A DNA stretch of 64,000 bases from NCBI GenBank assembly GCA_936432065.2, contig OW386290.2, positions 51,912,843 to 51,976,842 of the forward strand. The letters run 5' to 3'. Source of the DNA: Rutpela maculata (lineage: Eukaryota; Arthropoda; Insecta; Coleoptera; Cerambycidae). Shown here piece by piece: positions 21,430 to 33,094 of the stretch (positions within the stretch are counted from its first letter, which is position 1; the number at the start of each line of letters is the position of its first letter). Made by a program: the position numbers and the translations under genes. Below the pieces are notes generated by a model. It was given only the letters and a program-made list of their open reading frames with translations. It searched no databases and was not told the origin of the DNA.

Positions 21430-22188
21430 ATAAAAGCTTAATTAAACAACCTTTAATTTTGATCTCTAACATTTTTGACGGAAGTGTCATAGTTTCTGAT
21501 ATAATTAACATCTAAACTAAATACTTCCTCTCATAAACGTTCGGACGCCATCTTTGAAGTTCTATGTCTCTGTAACTCTTAATCTAACAAGAAATTAAAA
21601 AAAAAAACAAATTAATTCCCAATTTATAAGCTTTCCTTTCGATCTTTACCAATTTTTCGATAAAAATAATGTTGAATGAGGTATTTGTAAAGAAAATAAA
21701 AATTTTACTTTCTTTCGAAAATACTTTTATAATTTAAATTGCATTTCTTTTTAAAGCAAGTGTTTTAAACGGGCAAAATAATTTTGGCATCTAAGTAGAA
21801 CTATGTATTAGTGAAAAATGTTATTTGAAAATTGTTTCTTTTAATCGCTTACTAATTACAGTCAGGCCCTCCGCATCAAATTGCGGGCCCCGTAACCGCT
21901 GGGCTTCACAGGCCCTGCTTTCTTTTCCTCGAAAATAAAATTTGAGGACCCAATAGACCCCCCACAGTAACAAAATGATGAAATATTTATTTAGAAAACT
22001 TTGTTTTTTATACTACAGAAACAAATAAAAAAGCATTTGAAGGCTTCACTAATAGCCGTTAATTTTGGTTTGTAAAATTTTTGACGTAAATGCTGCAGTT
22101 TTTGAGTTATTTAACCCTTAACCCAAATACTTCATCTCTCATACTTTAAACTTTTATATCTCTGAAACCATTAATCATATGGAAATTT
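21430..22188. other. No gene seen
   Basis: AT-rich. A GC-rich island near 21866-21920 contains AGGCCCT twice, but I cannot assign it to an element. Confidence 0.35.
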
Positions 22189-22196
22189 GAAAAATA

Positions 22197-22635
22197 CAGG
22201 GTTGGCATGTTTAAAACATCACACTGAAACAAATGTTTAAAACATATTTAGTACACAGTGCGATGTTTTAAACAACTGTTTAAAACACAGTGCGATGTTT
22301 TAAATAAATGTATTATTTTAAAGTTTGTGGAAAAGCAGGAAAAGTGCCGATGATGGTCCATTCCGATAAATAATTCCGATATAGTGGTCATGTGCACCAA
22401 ACTGAGCCTTTTATTTGCAGAGTGCTGTAAAATCCGTTTAAGAGCGCCATCTGACATCAACTAGTAGTAGCAGGCATAGTGTGCCTGGCACCATTTAACT
22501 TTAGTTGAATATAGTTTTAAACGTTTTAAACCTGTTTTAAACATACCATTTAAAACTTAAAAGAAACTGTTTTAAACAAAAAAAACTGTTTTTTTGTTTA
22601 AAATGAAAAAAAAAACTGTTTTTTTTCCAACCCTG
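22197..22635. mobile_element. hAT MITE with GTTTAAAAC array, 439 bp
   Basis: The ends are CAGGGTTGG and CCAACCCTG, flanked by the perfect 8-bp duplication GAAAAATA (22189-22196, 22636-22643). Both are hAT hallmarks. The outer thirds are packed with variants of GTTTAAAAC/GTTTTAAAC on both strands, around a unique core (about 22330-22500). No transposase is encoded. The repeated palindromic motif could be a transposase-binding array. Confidence 0.85.
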
Positions 22636-22643
22636 GAAAAATA

Positions 22644-23393
22644 CAAATTCATTTCTAGTTTATAAGCTTTCTTTTAGGCGTAAAGAATTTTTTCGCTAGA
22701 TGTAATATTTTTCGAGTCATTCTGATATAAACCGTTTTGAAATATCTGTTTTCTCGAGCTAAAATAACAACTTTCAAGTCATTTTAACTTAAAAACTAAC
22801 AATTATATAAAAAATTGTATAGAACCCTTTCTTCTTAAAATTGTAGGTTCCTTTCAGTTCTAATAATTGCTTTTTTTTTAGTTTTACTAAAAAATTATTA
22901 TTATCTTTATTTGTTTAAACAATTAATTATTAATAAGCGTACGAGATGAACTTTGCAATCTTTAGTATGAAAAAGAAAAAAGACGTTGCAAAAAGTTTCA
23001 GACGATTTCATGCTCTTTCGCCGAGTTCCGAAGTTAAAACCCTAATCAACTCCATTAATCATTGTATTATGTTAAAACAGGTTACAGACGCACCGAATGC
23101 GTGGAAGTGTGAAAGACGGGAAAACGCCATTATTGTCATTCTCCATAAAACTTACCTCTCTTTTTATTTTGCTTTCCATGATTCCATGTATATTATATTC
23201 AATTTTATTGCAATAATCATATTATAGTTATTCTCAATAATTATCATTACAACAATCAGTCCGTGTTGGTGCCTCCTAAAACTCAGCTTCACGTGACCCT
23301 GCAACACGGTGTGAACCCAGCAGAACTGCCTTTTGTATTTTGGCAGTCAGCAGCGTAGATACCGATCTACAGACAGGAATGGTGTTGAGTTTC
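22644..23393. other. No gene seen
   Basis: A 93-codon frame at 22946-23227 shows no recognisable motif. The right part may contain the 3' end of the RLE-type LINE that follows. Confidence 0.4.
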
Positions 23394-24792
23394 TCAAGAG
23401 AAAAGTGTTTGATACCTCCAAGAAACCACTAATTTAACTACAACACTTTGGTAGATTTTACTAAATTTGAAAAAGTCTCTGTATTTATCTCGTTTCTGGA
23501 TTTCTTTCATTGTAACATTTCTCTCTGCTGGAAAAGAGAACTCAATAACATACATTCTCTTTTCAATTCGATCTAGAAGCATTATGTCTGTTTTGGTGGT
23601 ATCCAGCTTTCGAGTTGCGGCGAAGGAGTAATTCCAAAATATCCTGCAATTGTTATTTCCTGACTGCCTCGAATCCTTGGGATGGGATCTTGATCGATGC
23701 CATAAGTGTGTCTGATGTGGTAGTGGGGCTACGTTGAGCCCGGTAATACAAAGTGACACTGCATGAACGGGACATGCAGAGACATAGTTTGGGTTGAAGG
23801 TTGTGAATTGCTAGCCCTGCATGTAGTTGGGTCATTTTCTTTTAGAATCACACTCCAGTATACCGGGGTATTTATTACTCAATCTTGATACGTCAATACA
23901 AAACCTTCGGTTTCCGACCTTAAGCCTGCCGACTTGAGGAAAGCAAATGTCATAAGACATTAACTGATTTCGTAAATGTTTATAACAGAGAGAGTGCATT
24001 TGCTTGTCCATGTGCCATCTCAGAAGATATTCATTCTCTGCCGTCCCAGCTTGCCTTAGAGGAATACCTGCTGGCTTAAGATCAAGCGCGAGCTCTGGTA
24101 GTCCGAGTTTTTGAGTGGCTCTTAGAGTAGCTTTAAATAAGAGCGTTCCTTTGTTCTCGTTTTCATGGGTCGTAGTCATTTGTGCTAGCGACTCGTTACC
24201 CATAAGTGTTCGAATAGCTATATTCAGTGTTATTCTGTCACAGATATTCCAAACTCCCTCCCTGATCGAGTGGGAGGTAAATACGTTCTATGGTGCAGAC
24301 TTCGATACATATATTTTCCTCGTTTCTCTATCTAGCGCCTGTATCGCATTTATCATTCAAATGAGTACGAGAGAATAGGGACAGTCAGCATAGGTGCCAC
24401 AGAGATGAGACTACCATTCATAGGCGTTTAACTAGCATTTTGTTCTATTACAGAGAGTCTCTTTTACTAGAGATGTGTCCTGAAGGCTTATTTGAGGGAC
24501 ACCCAGAAATTTGTAGAACTCTTTCACCCCAAGATGTTTTGAAATGTTGCCGTCGATCAGTTACGTGTTTTCCCCTGACTATGTGAAAAATGACGCACTT
24601 GCCGAAACCCGAGATCATTCCGATAATTGGCGTATATATTAACACGGTGGCTAGGGATACTTGAAAATCTGGATGCATATAACTCAAGATTATTATTATT
24701 ATTTTTTGGTTTCTCGTTGCCGGACAGGGCTTCCGTGGCCTCCGACACCACACGGTAGCCGCGCCGGCTAATTCTTTACAGCCACTCTCCAC
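23394..24792 (-). pseudogene. RLE-type LINE (R2/R4-like), RT-to-endonuclease remnant
   Basis: Reading the minus strand from 24792: a segment NDLGF / GKCVIFHIVRGK typical of the end of the RT palm in R2/R4-type LINEs, then GLPELALDLKPAGIPLRQAG, then a linker region, then a C-terminal domain with CRIFWNYSFAATRKLDTTK, TDIMLLDRIEKRMYVIEFSF and ERNVTMKEIQKRDKY. The last part fits the PD-(D/E)XK restriction-like endonuclease that nicks the target for priming. Stops and frameshifts occur near 23650, 23832 and 24560, so it is dead and 5' truncated. A second remnant of the same kind follows at 25023-26004. Confidence 0.7.
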
Positions 24793-25022
24793 GACCTGTG
24801 GAGTTAGTGACTGTAAACACCTGAGTCATGTGCCCTAAGCAGACGAAGGGACCCCAAGATAACCGCCTTCTGCATCTGGCCTGCCAGCTATTCTGCCGAA
24901 TTCTGACAGGCCGGTATGATATTTAATTCTAAGAGCAGCGAAGTACACCGAGTACACCGATTATTAGGACAACCATCTTGACCGAGTAGTCCGGGTACAG
25001 CACTTGGAGCTCATACCGGAAA

Positions 25023-26004
25023 TCACGACATTTGGTCCGTTTTTCCCCCCTCCTTCAAAGCGACGTTTGTCTGAGCAGGTGCTGAAAATTCGATTACAAA
25101 CATCACTTTGTTCTGATGGTCGAGGAGGACTATGTCAGGCTTGTTGGCTTGGATTAGCCTGACAGTCAGGAACGAGTAGTTCCAATAAATTCGGCACCTC
25201 TCGTTCTCGACAACGGACTCAATATCTCCGGGGATGTAAGGCAGCACTGGTGTTTGATCTACCCCGTACGAGTGCCGTAGATGGTAGTATAGCACTTAGA
25301 CTTAAGCCCAGCTGACCTTAAAAAGGCGAAGGTCAGCCTAGTCGATAAACCCAGTGTTTCCATGTTTTTATAAACGATAAACCCATGTTTATCGACATGC
25401 TGCCTAAGCAGACTCTCCTGTTCGGCAGCTTTTATTGGGCTTTCAGACGAGTTGGCTGAAGCTCAGTGACTGACTCTGGGTCAGCACCGCGCCGACCACC
25501 ACGCCTAATGTCGAATACAAGACCAAGTTCATCTGCGGCTCTTTTTGCTGCCTTAAACAATCCTGCGTCCACCCCTGCTATTTCATGATCTCTCACTAAT
25601 AGCAGGAGCGGATCCGAGCTCCTGAGGATGTTACATAGTCAGTACTACTCTGCCATGCATACACTCCAGACCTAAGAGTCCTCGCCCCCCCCCCCCCCAT
25701 AACGTGGGAGATAAACACGAAGAACGGACGATCTAAGATGAATACTCCTATGGATGTTCATCATCTTGCGGGTATCTCTGTCTAGTTGGCGCAGCTTATC
25801 TACCGTCCATTTTAGTACCCCGAAGGAGTAGAGCAGAACAGGAATGGCAACCATGGTAGTATTTATTATTATTATTATATAGTGGGAATGAGGAGGATCC
25901 ACACAAGCATTGCTGCGGGCATAATCTGACAATAGCTGATAAGATCTTCCACTGGGCGTTTGTAAAACAGAGTGAAATTTTATTTCATAGATTTCAGAAA
26001 TCAT
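25023..26004 (-). pseudogene. Second RLE-type LINE remnant
   Basis: The minus strand encodes VAIPVLLYSFGVLKWTVDKL and DRDTRKMMNIHRSIHLRS, which match the connection segment after the RT in R2/R4-type LINEs. Further on come ERCRIYWNYSFLTVR and ANKPDIVLLDHQNKVMFVIE, the restriction-like endonuclease core. Sequence between about 25300 and 25670 is broken by frameshifts. It has the same order and orientation as the unit at 23394-24792 and a close endonuclease motif, so two related copies lie head to tail. A C15 run lies at 25685-25699. Confidence 0.7.
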
Positions 26005-26914
26005 TAAAAATTTTTTTAATTAAAAATCAACTTTATAACAACCGTACTATCACTATTAGTGGAGTCAATAGAGGCTGAAAATAAGCATTATTTAGGAATA
26101 ATTACGGGAAGCTTCGATTTTCCTAAAACCTTTTGATATCACTTTTACATAGCTTAAAATAAAAAGTTATAAACATATAACGATGAGGAAATTGTTTATT
26201 AATTTATTTAAACGAAAAGAAACTTTTTTTAAACAAAATTATTATAAGTTGAAAAATTTTAAAGAAATTTAATTCAAATTGATATATAAGGCGATTTTCG
26301 AGGTCGCTGAAACAGATTATGATGTCAAAAAAAGGTAATTCAAAATGGCGGATTCAATATGGCCGACTTCCATCAAGCAATAAAATAAGTCAAAACACTA
26401 TTCAGTTAAAAACATAATTTAAATATTCACATAAAAACTTAAAAAGAAGCTGAGAAAACGTGATATTGTACATGGTAATGGTAATGTAATTATGTGATAT
26501 TGTACATGTACATGTACATTGTATTGTACTATGAAAAAGTGAGCAAACTACTTTTACAATGCTCTGCGGACACACACAGCGCAGCTTGCCTGGCAGGTGA
26601 TGCGTACTGCTTGCCGCGATGTTGTTTTACTTTCAATCTCTTTCTATTATTTAAGCATTATAATTTGATTATTTTTAATATGTTTTCGATATTTTAAATA
26701 GAATAAAAATTGTAGAAACAATCAACATTGAGTCGATTTACCGAAAAAACTTGATTTTTTTCAATATTTCGTGAAAAGTATAGGTTTATATAGTATATTC
26801 CAAAATTTTTTCATCATCAGATTTACTTATTTTGAGGTCCTACTATAAACGTATGCTGATGCTACATAGGTAGGCTAATAATCCTGGGAAGTTAGAGCTA
26901 GAAATTGACCGGAC
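26005..26914. other. No gene seen
   Basis: AT-rich. A short TGTACA-type tandem lies near 26500-26520. No coding similarity is visible. Confidence 0.4.
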
Positions 26915-27383
26915 GGTCGAACTACCAGTTCGGATTCCGCAGAGGAATGTCGACGGTGGATGCTGTGACCCGCATCACGAGCAAGGCAAGAGAGGCCATG
27001 GAGGCAAAGAGAATGTGCTTAATCGTCACCCTTGATATCAGGAACGCACTGCAGGATGGGGAGCGACCATAACCAAACTAGAGAGATTGGAAGTGGCACC
27101 TTATATTAAGAGTTACTTCAGGGATAGGCAAATAGAGATAGACGCAAATAATACCTTTGAATGAAGAAACGTGACCTGCGGTGTTCCATAGAGTTCAGTA
27201 CTCGGGCCAACCATGTGGAACATTATGTTCGACGACGTCCTACGGATTCCCCTCGCAAATGGGGTCACCCTTACGGGCTACGCCGATGATCTTGCCCTAA
27301 CCGTGACTGGAAACTGGACGGTGCTAATCGAGAAGACGATGCCACTATTGAGAGAATAGAGAAATGGCTGCGGAGCGTAAAAT
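26915..27383 (+). pseudogene. R1-clade LINE reverse transcriptase, 5' piece
   Basis: Plus-strand frames give YQFGFRRGMSTVDAVTRI, IVTLDIRNA, then a worn GVPQGSVLGPT-like region, then MFDDVLRIPLANGVTLTGYA with ADDLALTVTG, the YADD box in the form typical of R1-clade elements. Frames shift several times near 27050, 27165 and 27340. The gene continues after a hAT MITE at 28553. The start of the element is missing. Confidence 0.8.
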
Positions 27384-28552
27384 CAGAGCTGCAACATAAC
27401 GGGAGATTTAAATCATTTTTTTGATTTAAATCTTTTGAGTTTAAATATTTTCATTAGTAATGATTTTTGATTTATGATTTAAATCTTTTTAGACAGCATC
27501 TTTGATTTTCTTTAATAAAAATAAAATTTAAAAATTTTCAAAAAATATTTAAATCTTTTTTAATGATTTAAATCTTTTCTTGATATTTAAATACTACAAA
27601 AGTTATTTAAATCACGCAAGAAGTAGTTTAAATCTTTTTCTACTACCATCTATAAAAATGACCTCTACAACCCTAGCAACACGCGTGATAACGAAAGTAA
27701 ACATTCGAGTTACTTGGTTGCTAAGACGTTGCTAGCTACGAAAGTAGAACTTTCGTGGCCAGGACAGAAAACTTAAAAAAAAAAACACAAATATTGGCTG
27801 CTTCTTGTATGCCATTTTTCCCGCCACCAAACATATTTATTTATTTTGAAACCACCAGAAATTAACGTTTAACATAACCTCGATGACAGATAGTAATTGT
27901 TTCGCTCTCATGGAAACAATTTTCACAGACAGCCTTCTAAACTGTAAAATTTATTAAAAACGTCAAATAAATTCATGATGATCCATAATATCTTTCGGTA
28001 GTAAAAAAAAAGATAATACATTACACGACGCGAAAACCCTTTTAGGTGTTCGGTGTTTTTTTAAAGGTCTCGGCTTCGCCTCGACCATTCACCTCACACC
28101 TAAAAGTAAACTTTCGCATTTAGTAGTGTAAATAACTATTTCTGGATAAGCAATAACGATTTTTATTCCCAGCGCACACTAATATAAGAGGGCAGAGGGT
28201 TTGTGTTGAGTTGTGATTTGCCGTGCCACCAACTTCTCTATTGGTTTTAAACTTCGCCCCCCCCTCCTCTGCTCGCGAGATATCTTCCCTCCCGTTCATC
28301 AATTTTGAAACACACCTTCTCAAATCATTTAGATCATACATCATTGATTTAAAACAGCAAAAATAATAAAAAATATTTAAATCGTTTGCAAAATGATTTT
28401 AAGTATTATAAAAGATTTAAATCTCAAAAAGATTTATAATCTAAACACTTCTTTCTAGACAAAAGTATTTTTGATTTAAATCATTTGATAAAAAGTAAAG
28501 TATTTTTGATCTTTTATTTAAATCTTTTTTCAAATGATTCGTTGCAGCTCTG
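27384..28552. mobile_element. hAT MITE with GATTTAAATC array, 1169 bp
   Basis: Termini are CAGAGCTGCAAC and GTTGCAGCTCTG, with a perfect 8-bp duplication CGTAAAAT (27376-27383, 28553-28560). Its outer regions are dense in ATTTAAATC on both strands, around a core at about 27650-28330. It interrupts the R1-clade reverse transcriptase, whose frame agrees on both sides when one copy of the duplication is ignored. No transposase is evident. A related end fragment lies at 47877-47960. Confidence 0.88.
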
Positions 28553-29465
28553 CGTAAAATTAAAACTTGCCCCGGAAAAAACCGAAGCAGTGATGATCAC
28601 CAGGAAAAGAACTGTCCAGCCTGTCGCCATCAGGGTTGGACAGATGAAAATTAGACCGGGGAATGGGCTTAAATACCTCGGAATCTGGCTGGACCCGAAA
28701 CTAACATTCAGGTGTCACATAACAAAAACGGCGGAAAAAGCAGGGAAATCGTCAACCGCTCTGGGAAGAGTGATGTGCAACACGAAGAGGTCAAATGCCA
28801 GCAAAAGAAGAGTGCTTTGTGGCGTGGTGCATTCAGTCATATTATATGCCGCCCGTGCATTCAGTCATATTATATGTCTGGGGATACGCCTTAGAAGAAA
28901 GGGCTAATGCCAAAGTAAGCCTGGCAAGGATTCAACGGCAGATGGCACTAAGGGTATGCAGCGCCTATCGGACAGTCTCATACGAGGCAGTGGATTTACT
29001 GGTCAAGGAAAGGGCAGAAGTGTACGAAGGAGTCGAGAGATGAACCGCCGGGGAAAGACTGTTCGAAAGATGGCAGAACAGATGAGAGAACGCCCATACA
29101 GGAAGATGGACTCACCACATGATTCCTACAGTCAAAGAGTGGATGGAAAGGAAACACGGAGAAGTAGGGTACCATCTCACGCTGGCCCTGAGAGGTCATG
29201 GCTGCTTTGCCGACTACCTGTTGAGAATAGGAAAGCTGGACTCTCGAGAGTGCGCACATTGTGGCGAAATAGACGATGCAGAGCATACAGTCTTCCACTG
29301 AAACAGATGGGTGGAGGAGAGACGAGGCATGAAACGTCTAGGGCCGGATGAGCTTGTGGAATTCATGCTGCAATCTGAAGACAATTGGGCAAAAGCCGAA
29401 ACAGCTATTACACGGATAGTCGTGCATAAAGGAGAAGATGAGAGGAATCCCGACCCTTTGCGCAA
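28553..29465 (+). pseudogene. R1-clade LINE reverse transcriptase, 3' piece
   Basis: Open plus frames give LAPEKTEAVMITRKR, LKYLGIWLDPKLTFRCHI, ARIQRQMALRVCSAYRTVSY, then LTLALRGHGCFADYLLRIGK and CAHCGEIDDAEHTVFH, where the C-x2-C-x7-H-x4-C knuckle of R1-clade ORF2 has a stop in place of its last cysteine. The frame finally ends at a TAA near 29467. A 28-bp tandem duplication at 28827-28876 (unit starts GTGCATTCAGTCATATTATA) and frameshifts near 28800 and 29040 disable it. It is the continuation of 26915-27383. Confidence 0.8.
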
Positions 29466-29682
29466 CTAAAGGGAATACAGGGAACAAAGACAGGCGAAAA
29501 AAAAAAACAACATCTATACATCGAACAACGATTGACGTGTATCTTGAAGAGAAGCGAGAGCGGTTCCAAGATACATCATACACCGAAGAGGGGTGGTTTT
29601 AGTGGGTATGCCTAGAGGTGAGTCCCACACTACCGTCCAGGTGTCCATAAAGGATTTCCACCCCGAAAAAAAAAAAAAGGTT
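29466..29682 (+). other. 3' tail of the R1-clade LINE
   Basis: Non-coding sequence follows the RT stop and contains GTGGTTTTAGTGGGTATGCC and a late GTCCACACTACC-like stretch. It ends in an A-rich run at about 29670-29682. This fits a LINE 3' untranslated region with its poly(A) end. Confidence 0.55.
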
Positions 29683-29689
29683 AAATAAA

Positions 29690-31500
29690 TTTTTTATAAA
29701 CGTTATTAACGTTTATTTTACCCATAATTTCACGAATTTTAGAGCAATTTTTTTTTCTATTTTCGTAAAAAAAGGGGGTTAATTTAATATTTAAGGTAAA
29801 TCCCCTTGAAGCATCTTAAATTACACATTTCAAACTTTAAAAATCGCACCTACAGAGATCTAATAACCAGAGACATGTGGTTAAAGTTAGTTACATAAAT
29901 CAAATTTTATCATTTTCTCAAAATTTTGAAAGTGTACATCTTCAAAAATAAATTTTTGAGATTTTTTTCACTAATCGGATCTTTTTATATATTACTTCAA
30001 GAGTAAAATGTGAAAGACACAAGTTTTTACCTTTAAATTTTTAGAAATGGTAGAGCTTTTACCGATTTCATCGCAGATCTCTCTATGTTCCGACTTCATA
30101 TAATATGCACTATTCCTACATGCATTCATTCTTATATTTGAAAATATAATAATCAAATAGCTACATGTTTCTTCCTTCATTTAAGCTTTTATGAGGTCAA
30201 TTTTATTAATTAGTTCAAAAGTTACAACAAAATAGCGCGCCCGAGGCCGCGCGTGCTTCGCTCGCCGTACTTACGTGTCTCCGCGTTCCATTTTAGTGCG
30301 TTAAACAAAAAAATTTGGAGCCTACATTTTTTCATATACATTTTCATATACATTTTTTATGTGAAATTTCCCGTACTTTCGAAGGGCGCAATTACTTTTT
30401 GAAGGAAAAAAAATATTTTGAGATATATTTGACAAAGACTTTTGCAATTAATTTGTTTAATAACAAATTACGCTGAAGGATTATTATTGGTAACTTTTGT
30501 TATGTTGTTCCTGACATGTTTAGAGATGTATTCCCAAAAGTTACCGCATCCCGGAATTTTTCAGAAGTGAAAATCTCTATTGACTCCACTATATTTGAAT
30601 GTTTCTATTCAAATATTATACGAGGGCCAACATAAATAAATAAATAAGACTTTATTTAACCTGATGCAGTGCTAAATTCACGTGATCTTGTTTTTGGTTG
30701 CCATCAACAAGAAAAAAAAATCAGAGCGGTTTATAGTTTTGTGTTACATCACTCTTTATCATCTGATTTTTGCAGCAGTGCCATGGTTTCCTCTTAATGT
30801 AATAAAATAATCATTTTGTACAAAAATATGAATCTGCAATCACAGTTTCTACGTATTTTGTTTTATCTGACATTCTTGCACGTACATGCATATATCTTTG
30901 TTATACAACAGATTTATATTTCAAATTTCCAAGAACAAATATTCCCCGTAGACCATATGCATAATTTTATCATAAACACCAGGAAGTGCATTTTAAGCTC
31001 GATTTAAAAAACCCCAATATTAAGTCACTTCCTGTCATCTTTAAATAAGTGTAGAACCTGCGCGACCTGCCGTGAGATTTTGTCCACGAGCCACGTTGAA
31101 GTAACATAACATCCGCGTTTGCCAGAAATAGTGCAGAACCACTACGTGAAAAAAGATTACACATGGATTACACTTCCGTGCTCAGGGAGAGAGAAAGTCA
31201 TATTTTCTAAAAATTACCTTAAAACAACAATAATTTACAAATATTTATAAATATTAAGCATGCGTGAACCAATGCTCCTCATGCAATAAGTCAATAGCAT
31301 ATAATGTTTATTTAGTTAACACTTGAATATGGAGTGAGATGAAAGTCCTTATAAAAAGTGGCTTATGCAACTGGTACTTATTTATTTTCAGTGATTTATT
31401 TAAGAATTGACACCGTGAGACCGAGGCGATTTTATCTGTACAAAATTGTAGTGTCCACAGTAAAATATGACTAAAAAATAAATAAAATTATCTCATATAT
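29690..31500. other. No gene seen
   Basis: About 1.8 kb of AT-rich sequence with short random frames. A GC-rich patch lies at 30235-30295. Near 31501 there is a CAGGGTGTTTCATTAATAG end like that of mariner-type elements, without a visible partner. Confidence 0.4.
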
Positions 31501-31584
31501 ACAGGGTGTTTCATTAATAGACGTCCAAAACGAACAAGGTGATAGACGACTCCAAGCCACAATACTGACAAGTAATTACATATA

Positions 31585-32016
31585 TAGTAGATTTTATGAG
31601 AAAAACTGACATGAAAAAATCGCGAGACCGGAGGTCGAGCGATTTTGTCAAATGTCAGTTTTTCGAGCAAAATTACTGATTGGTAAAATATTGAGTTAAA
31701 AAGAAATTTATCCATAAAAGAAAAGCTCGAGTGATTTTTGGCAAGATAAATTAACGACAGAATATGTGAACGAACAACAATTAAAAATAATTATAATTTT
31801 CTCAAAACGACTCATATCGTACAGTATAGTTTCCACAAGACTTAAAAATTATAGCCGACAGTACAGATTTTAAAATGACGTGCGACTACTAGATATACTC
31901 TGCTTTTGAGGAACAGGCATTTTTATCGTGATAAAACGATGCACCTTTTTTATCGCTGTCAAAGTGACAAAATGTGACTGTCAAATAGACTTTTTTATAT
32001 AGGAGTTAATTTATCA
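31585..32016. mobile_element. Truncated second copy of the 17832-18330 insertion
   Basis: It is close to 17909-18330 over its whole length, from TTTTATGAGAAAAACTGACA to GGAGTTAATTTATCA, with few differences. It lacks the first 75 bp or so. The shared right end supports TTATCA as a true terminus. Confidence 0.7.
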
Positions 32017-32210
32017 GTGTAAAGAAAATAATCTGCAGCGAGGTATTTTTTTTTATTGGTGATAGCTAAATAGTGCACTTACCTAATTAATGATTAATTA
32101 AATTATCTATATATTTAAAACAAAAGCCGTTTTCTTTTAGGGCTTCGCCAGCGGCTCCCACTAGGCCGATTTGATGATTTTTTAATAAAGCTCTGTATCC
32201 ACAGATGTGT

Positions 32211-33094
32211 CACAGAAAGAGAACTACCAGAAACGATACTTGGGCTTCCCGCCAAAATTTCATTGCCGCCATTTTGTTGTTGGTACATCCGTCAGTTCAT
32301 TTATCGTTTTAAGTTAAAACAACAAAGTGCCGTAAATGACAGTCTGTGACATAATACCGAAATAAATTCTCAAAAGATTTTTGTGTTATTGTGCTGGGTT
32401 AATAGTAATTTTTAATAGCGATATGAGTAAACGAGGTGGAACCGTTTGCGCTTTTAAGGAATGTACAAGTAGTTCGACAGGAAAAGACATTAGTTTATTT
32501 AGGTTTCCTAAGGATTCCCTCCCAAAGGTATTTTATTATTGATGTAAATTAAAAGATATTTTCATGTAATTGTGAACCTTTCTTCTTTTAACGTTCGTAT
32601 TGTGGTTGGAAGCATGCGATCGTGGGTATTTGGCAAGTAAAAGTTCAGCCGAATTTTATAACAATTTTAAGTTGTGCGCACGACAAATATGTATCAAAAT
32701 TAATAGATTGCTACCAACAGCACTACCTACTATTTTTCCTCAATTTGGTAGTTTAAACAGAAAAAAAATTAATATTTCCCCAGAACAACCTCTCAGTAAG
32801 AAATTACAGATTTTCTCAGGCGAGATGTTGTATTGATTTTAATACATTTTGTGACTTTATATTAAGAATACAATTGTTCGTGGAGACAATTTTATCCAGT
32901 TTACTTTAATAGTTTTAATACCCATTATAAATAGAATTCTTCGAATAACGTAATTGTATTCAGCATGTGTAAAGTTTGTTTATAAACATTTTTAAATTTC
33001 CCGCCAAAATTACCAACAACAAAATGGCGAAGGTCACAAAAAAACATCAAAGGCGGTGCTGAGAGTGCCGCTTCTGGTAGTTCCTTATTCTGTG
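32211..33094 (+). mobile_element. P-like DNA transposon, internal-deletion derivative
   Basis: The left end, CACAGAAAGAGAACTACCAG, and the complement of the right end, CACAGAATAAGGAACTACCA, form terminal repeats of about 26 bp. A sub-terminal pair, CCAACAACAAAATGGCG and its complement, lies about 55 bp in. GATGTGT flanks both ends (32204-32210, 33095-33101), with a possible eighth base C. The interior encodes a THAP domain and nothing of a catalytic region. P-superfamily transposases begin with THAP and make 8-bp duplications, so this is best read as a non-autonomous P relative. Confidence 0.7.
32423..32838 (+). pseudogene. THAP zinc-finger domain of a P-like transposase, two exons
   Basis: The first part (32423-32527) starts at ATG and reads CAFKECTSSSTGKDISLFRF then PKDSLPK. 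This is the C-x4-C and 'FRFPKD' half of a THAP domain. It ends at AAG|GTATTT, a plausible donor site. The second part opens at about 32600 with LWLEACDRGY, then LCARQI and NRLLPTALPTIFP, the rest of the THAP fold, and stops at 32837. The gap of about 70 bp looks like an intron, but I see no AG acceptor in the right phase, so splicing may be lost. THAP domains bind DNA through zinc; here they would recognise transposon ends. No catalytic domain follows. Confidence 0.7.

Noticed and set aside
21862..21925. hAT element bounded by CAGGCCCT and AGGCCCTG
   Set aside because: The two sites are only about 60 bp apart and no 8-bp duplication flanks them.
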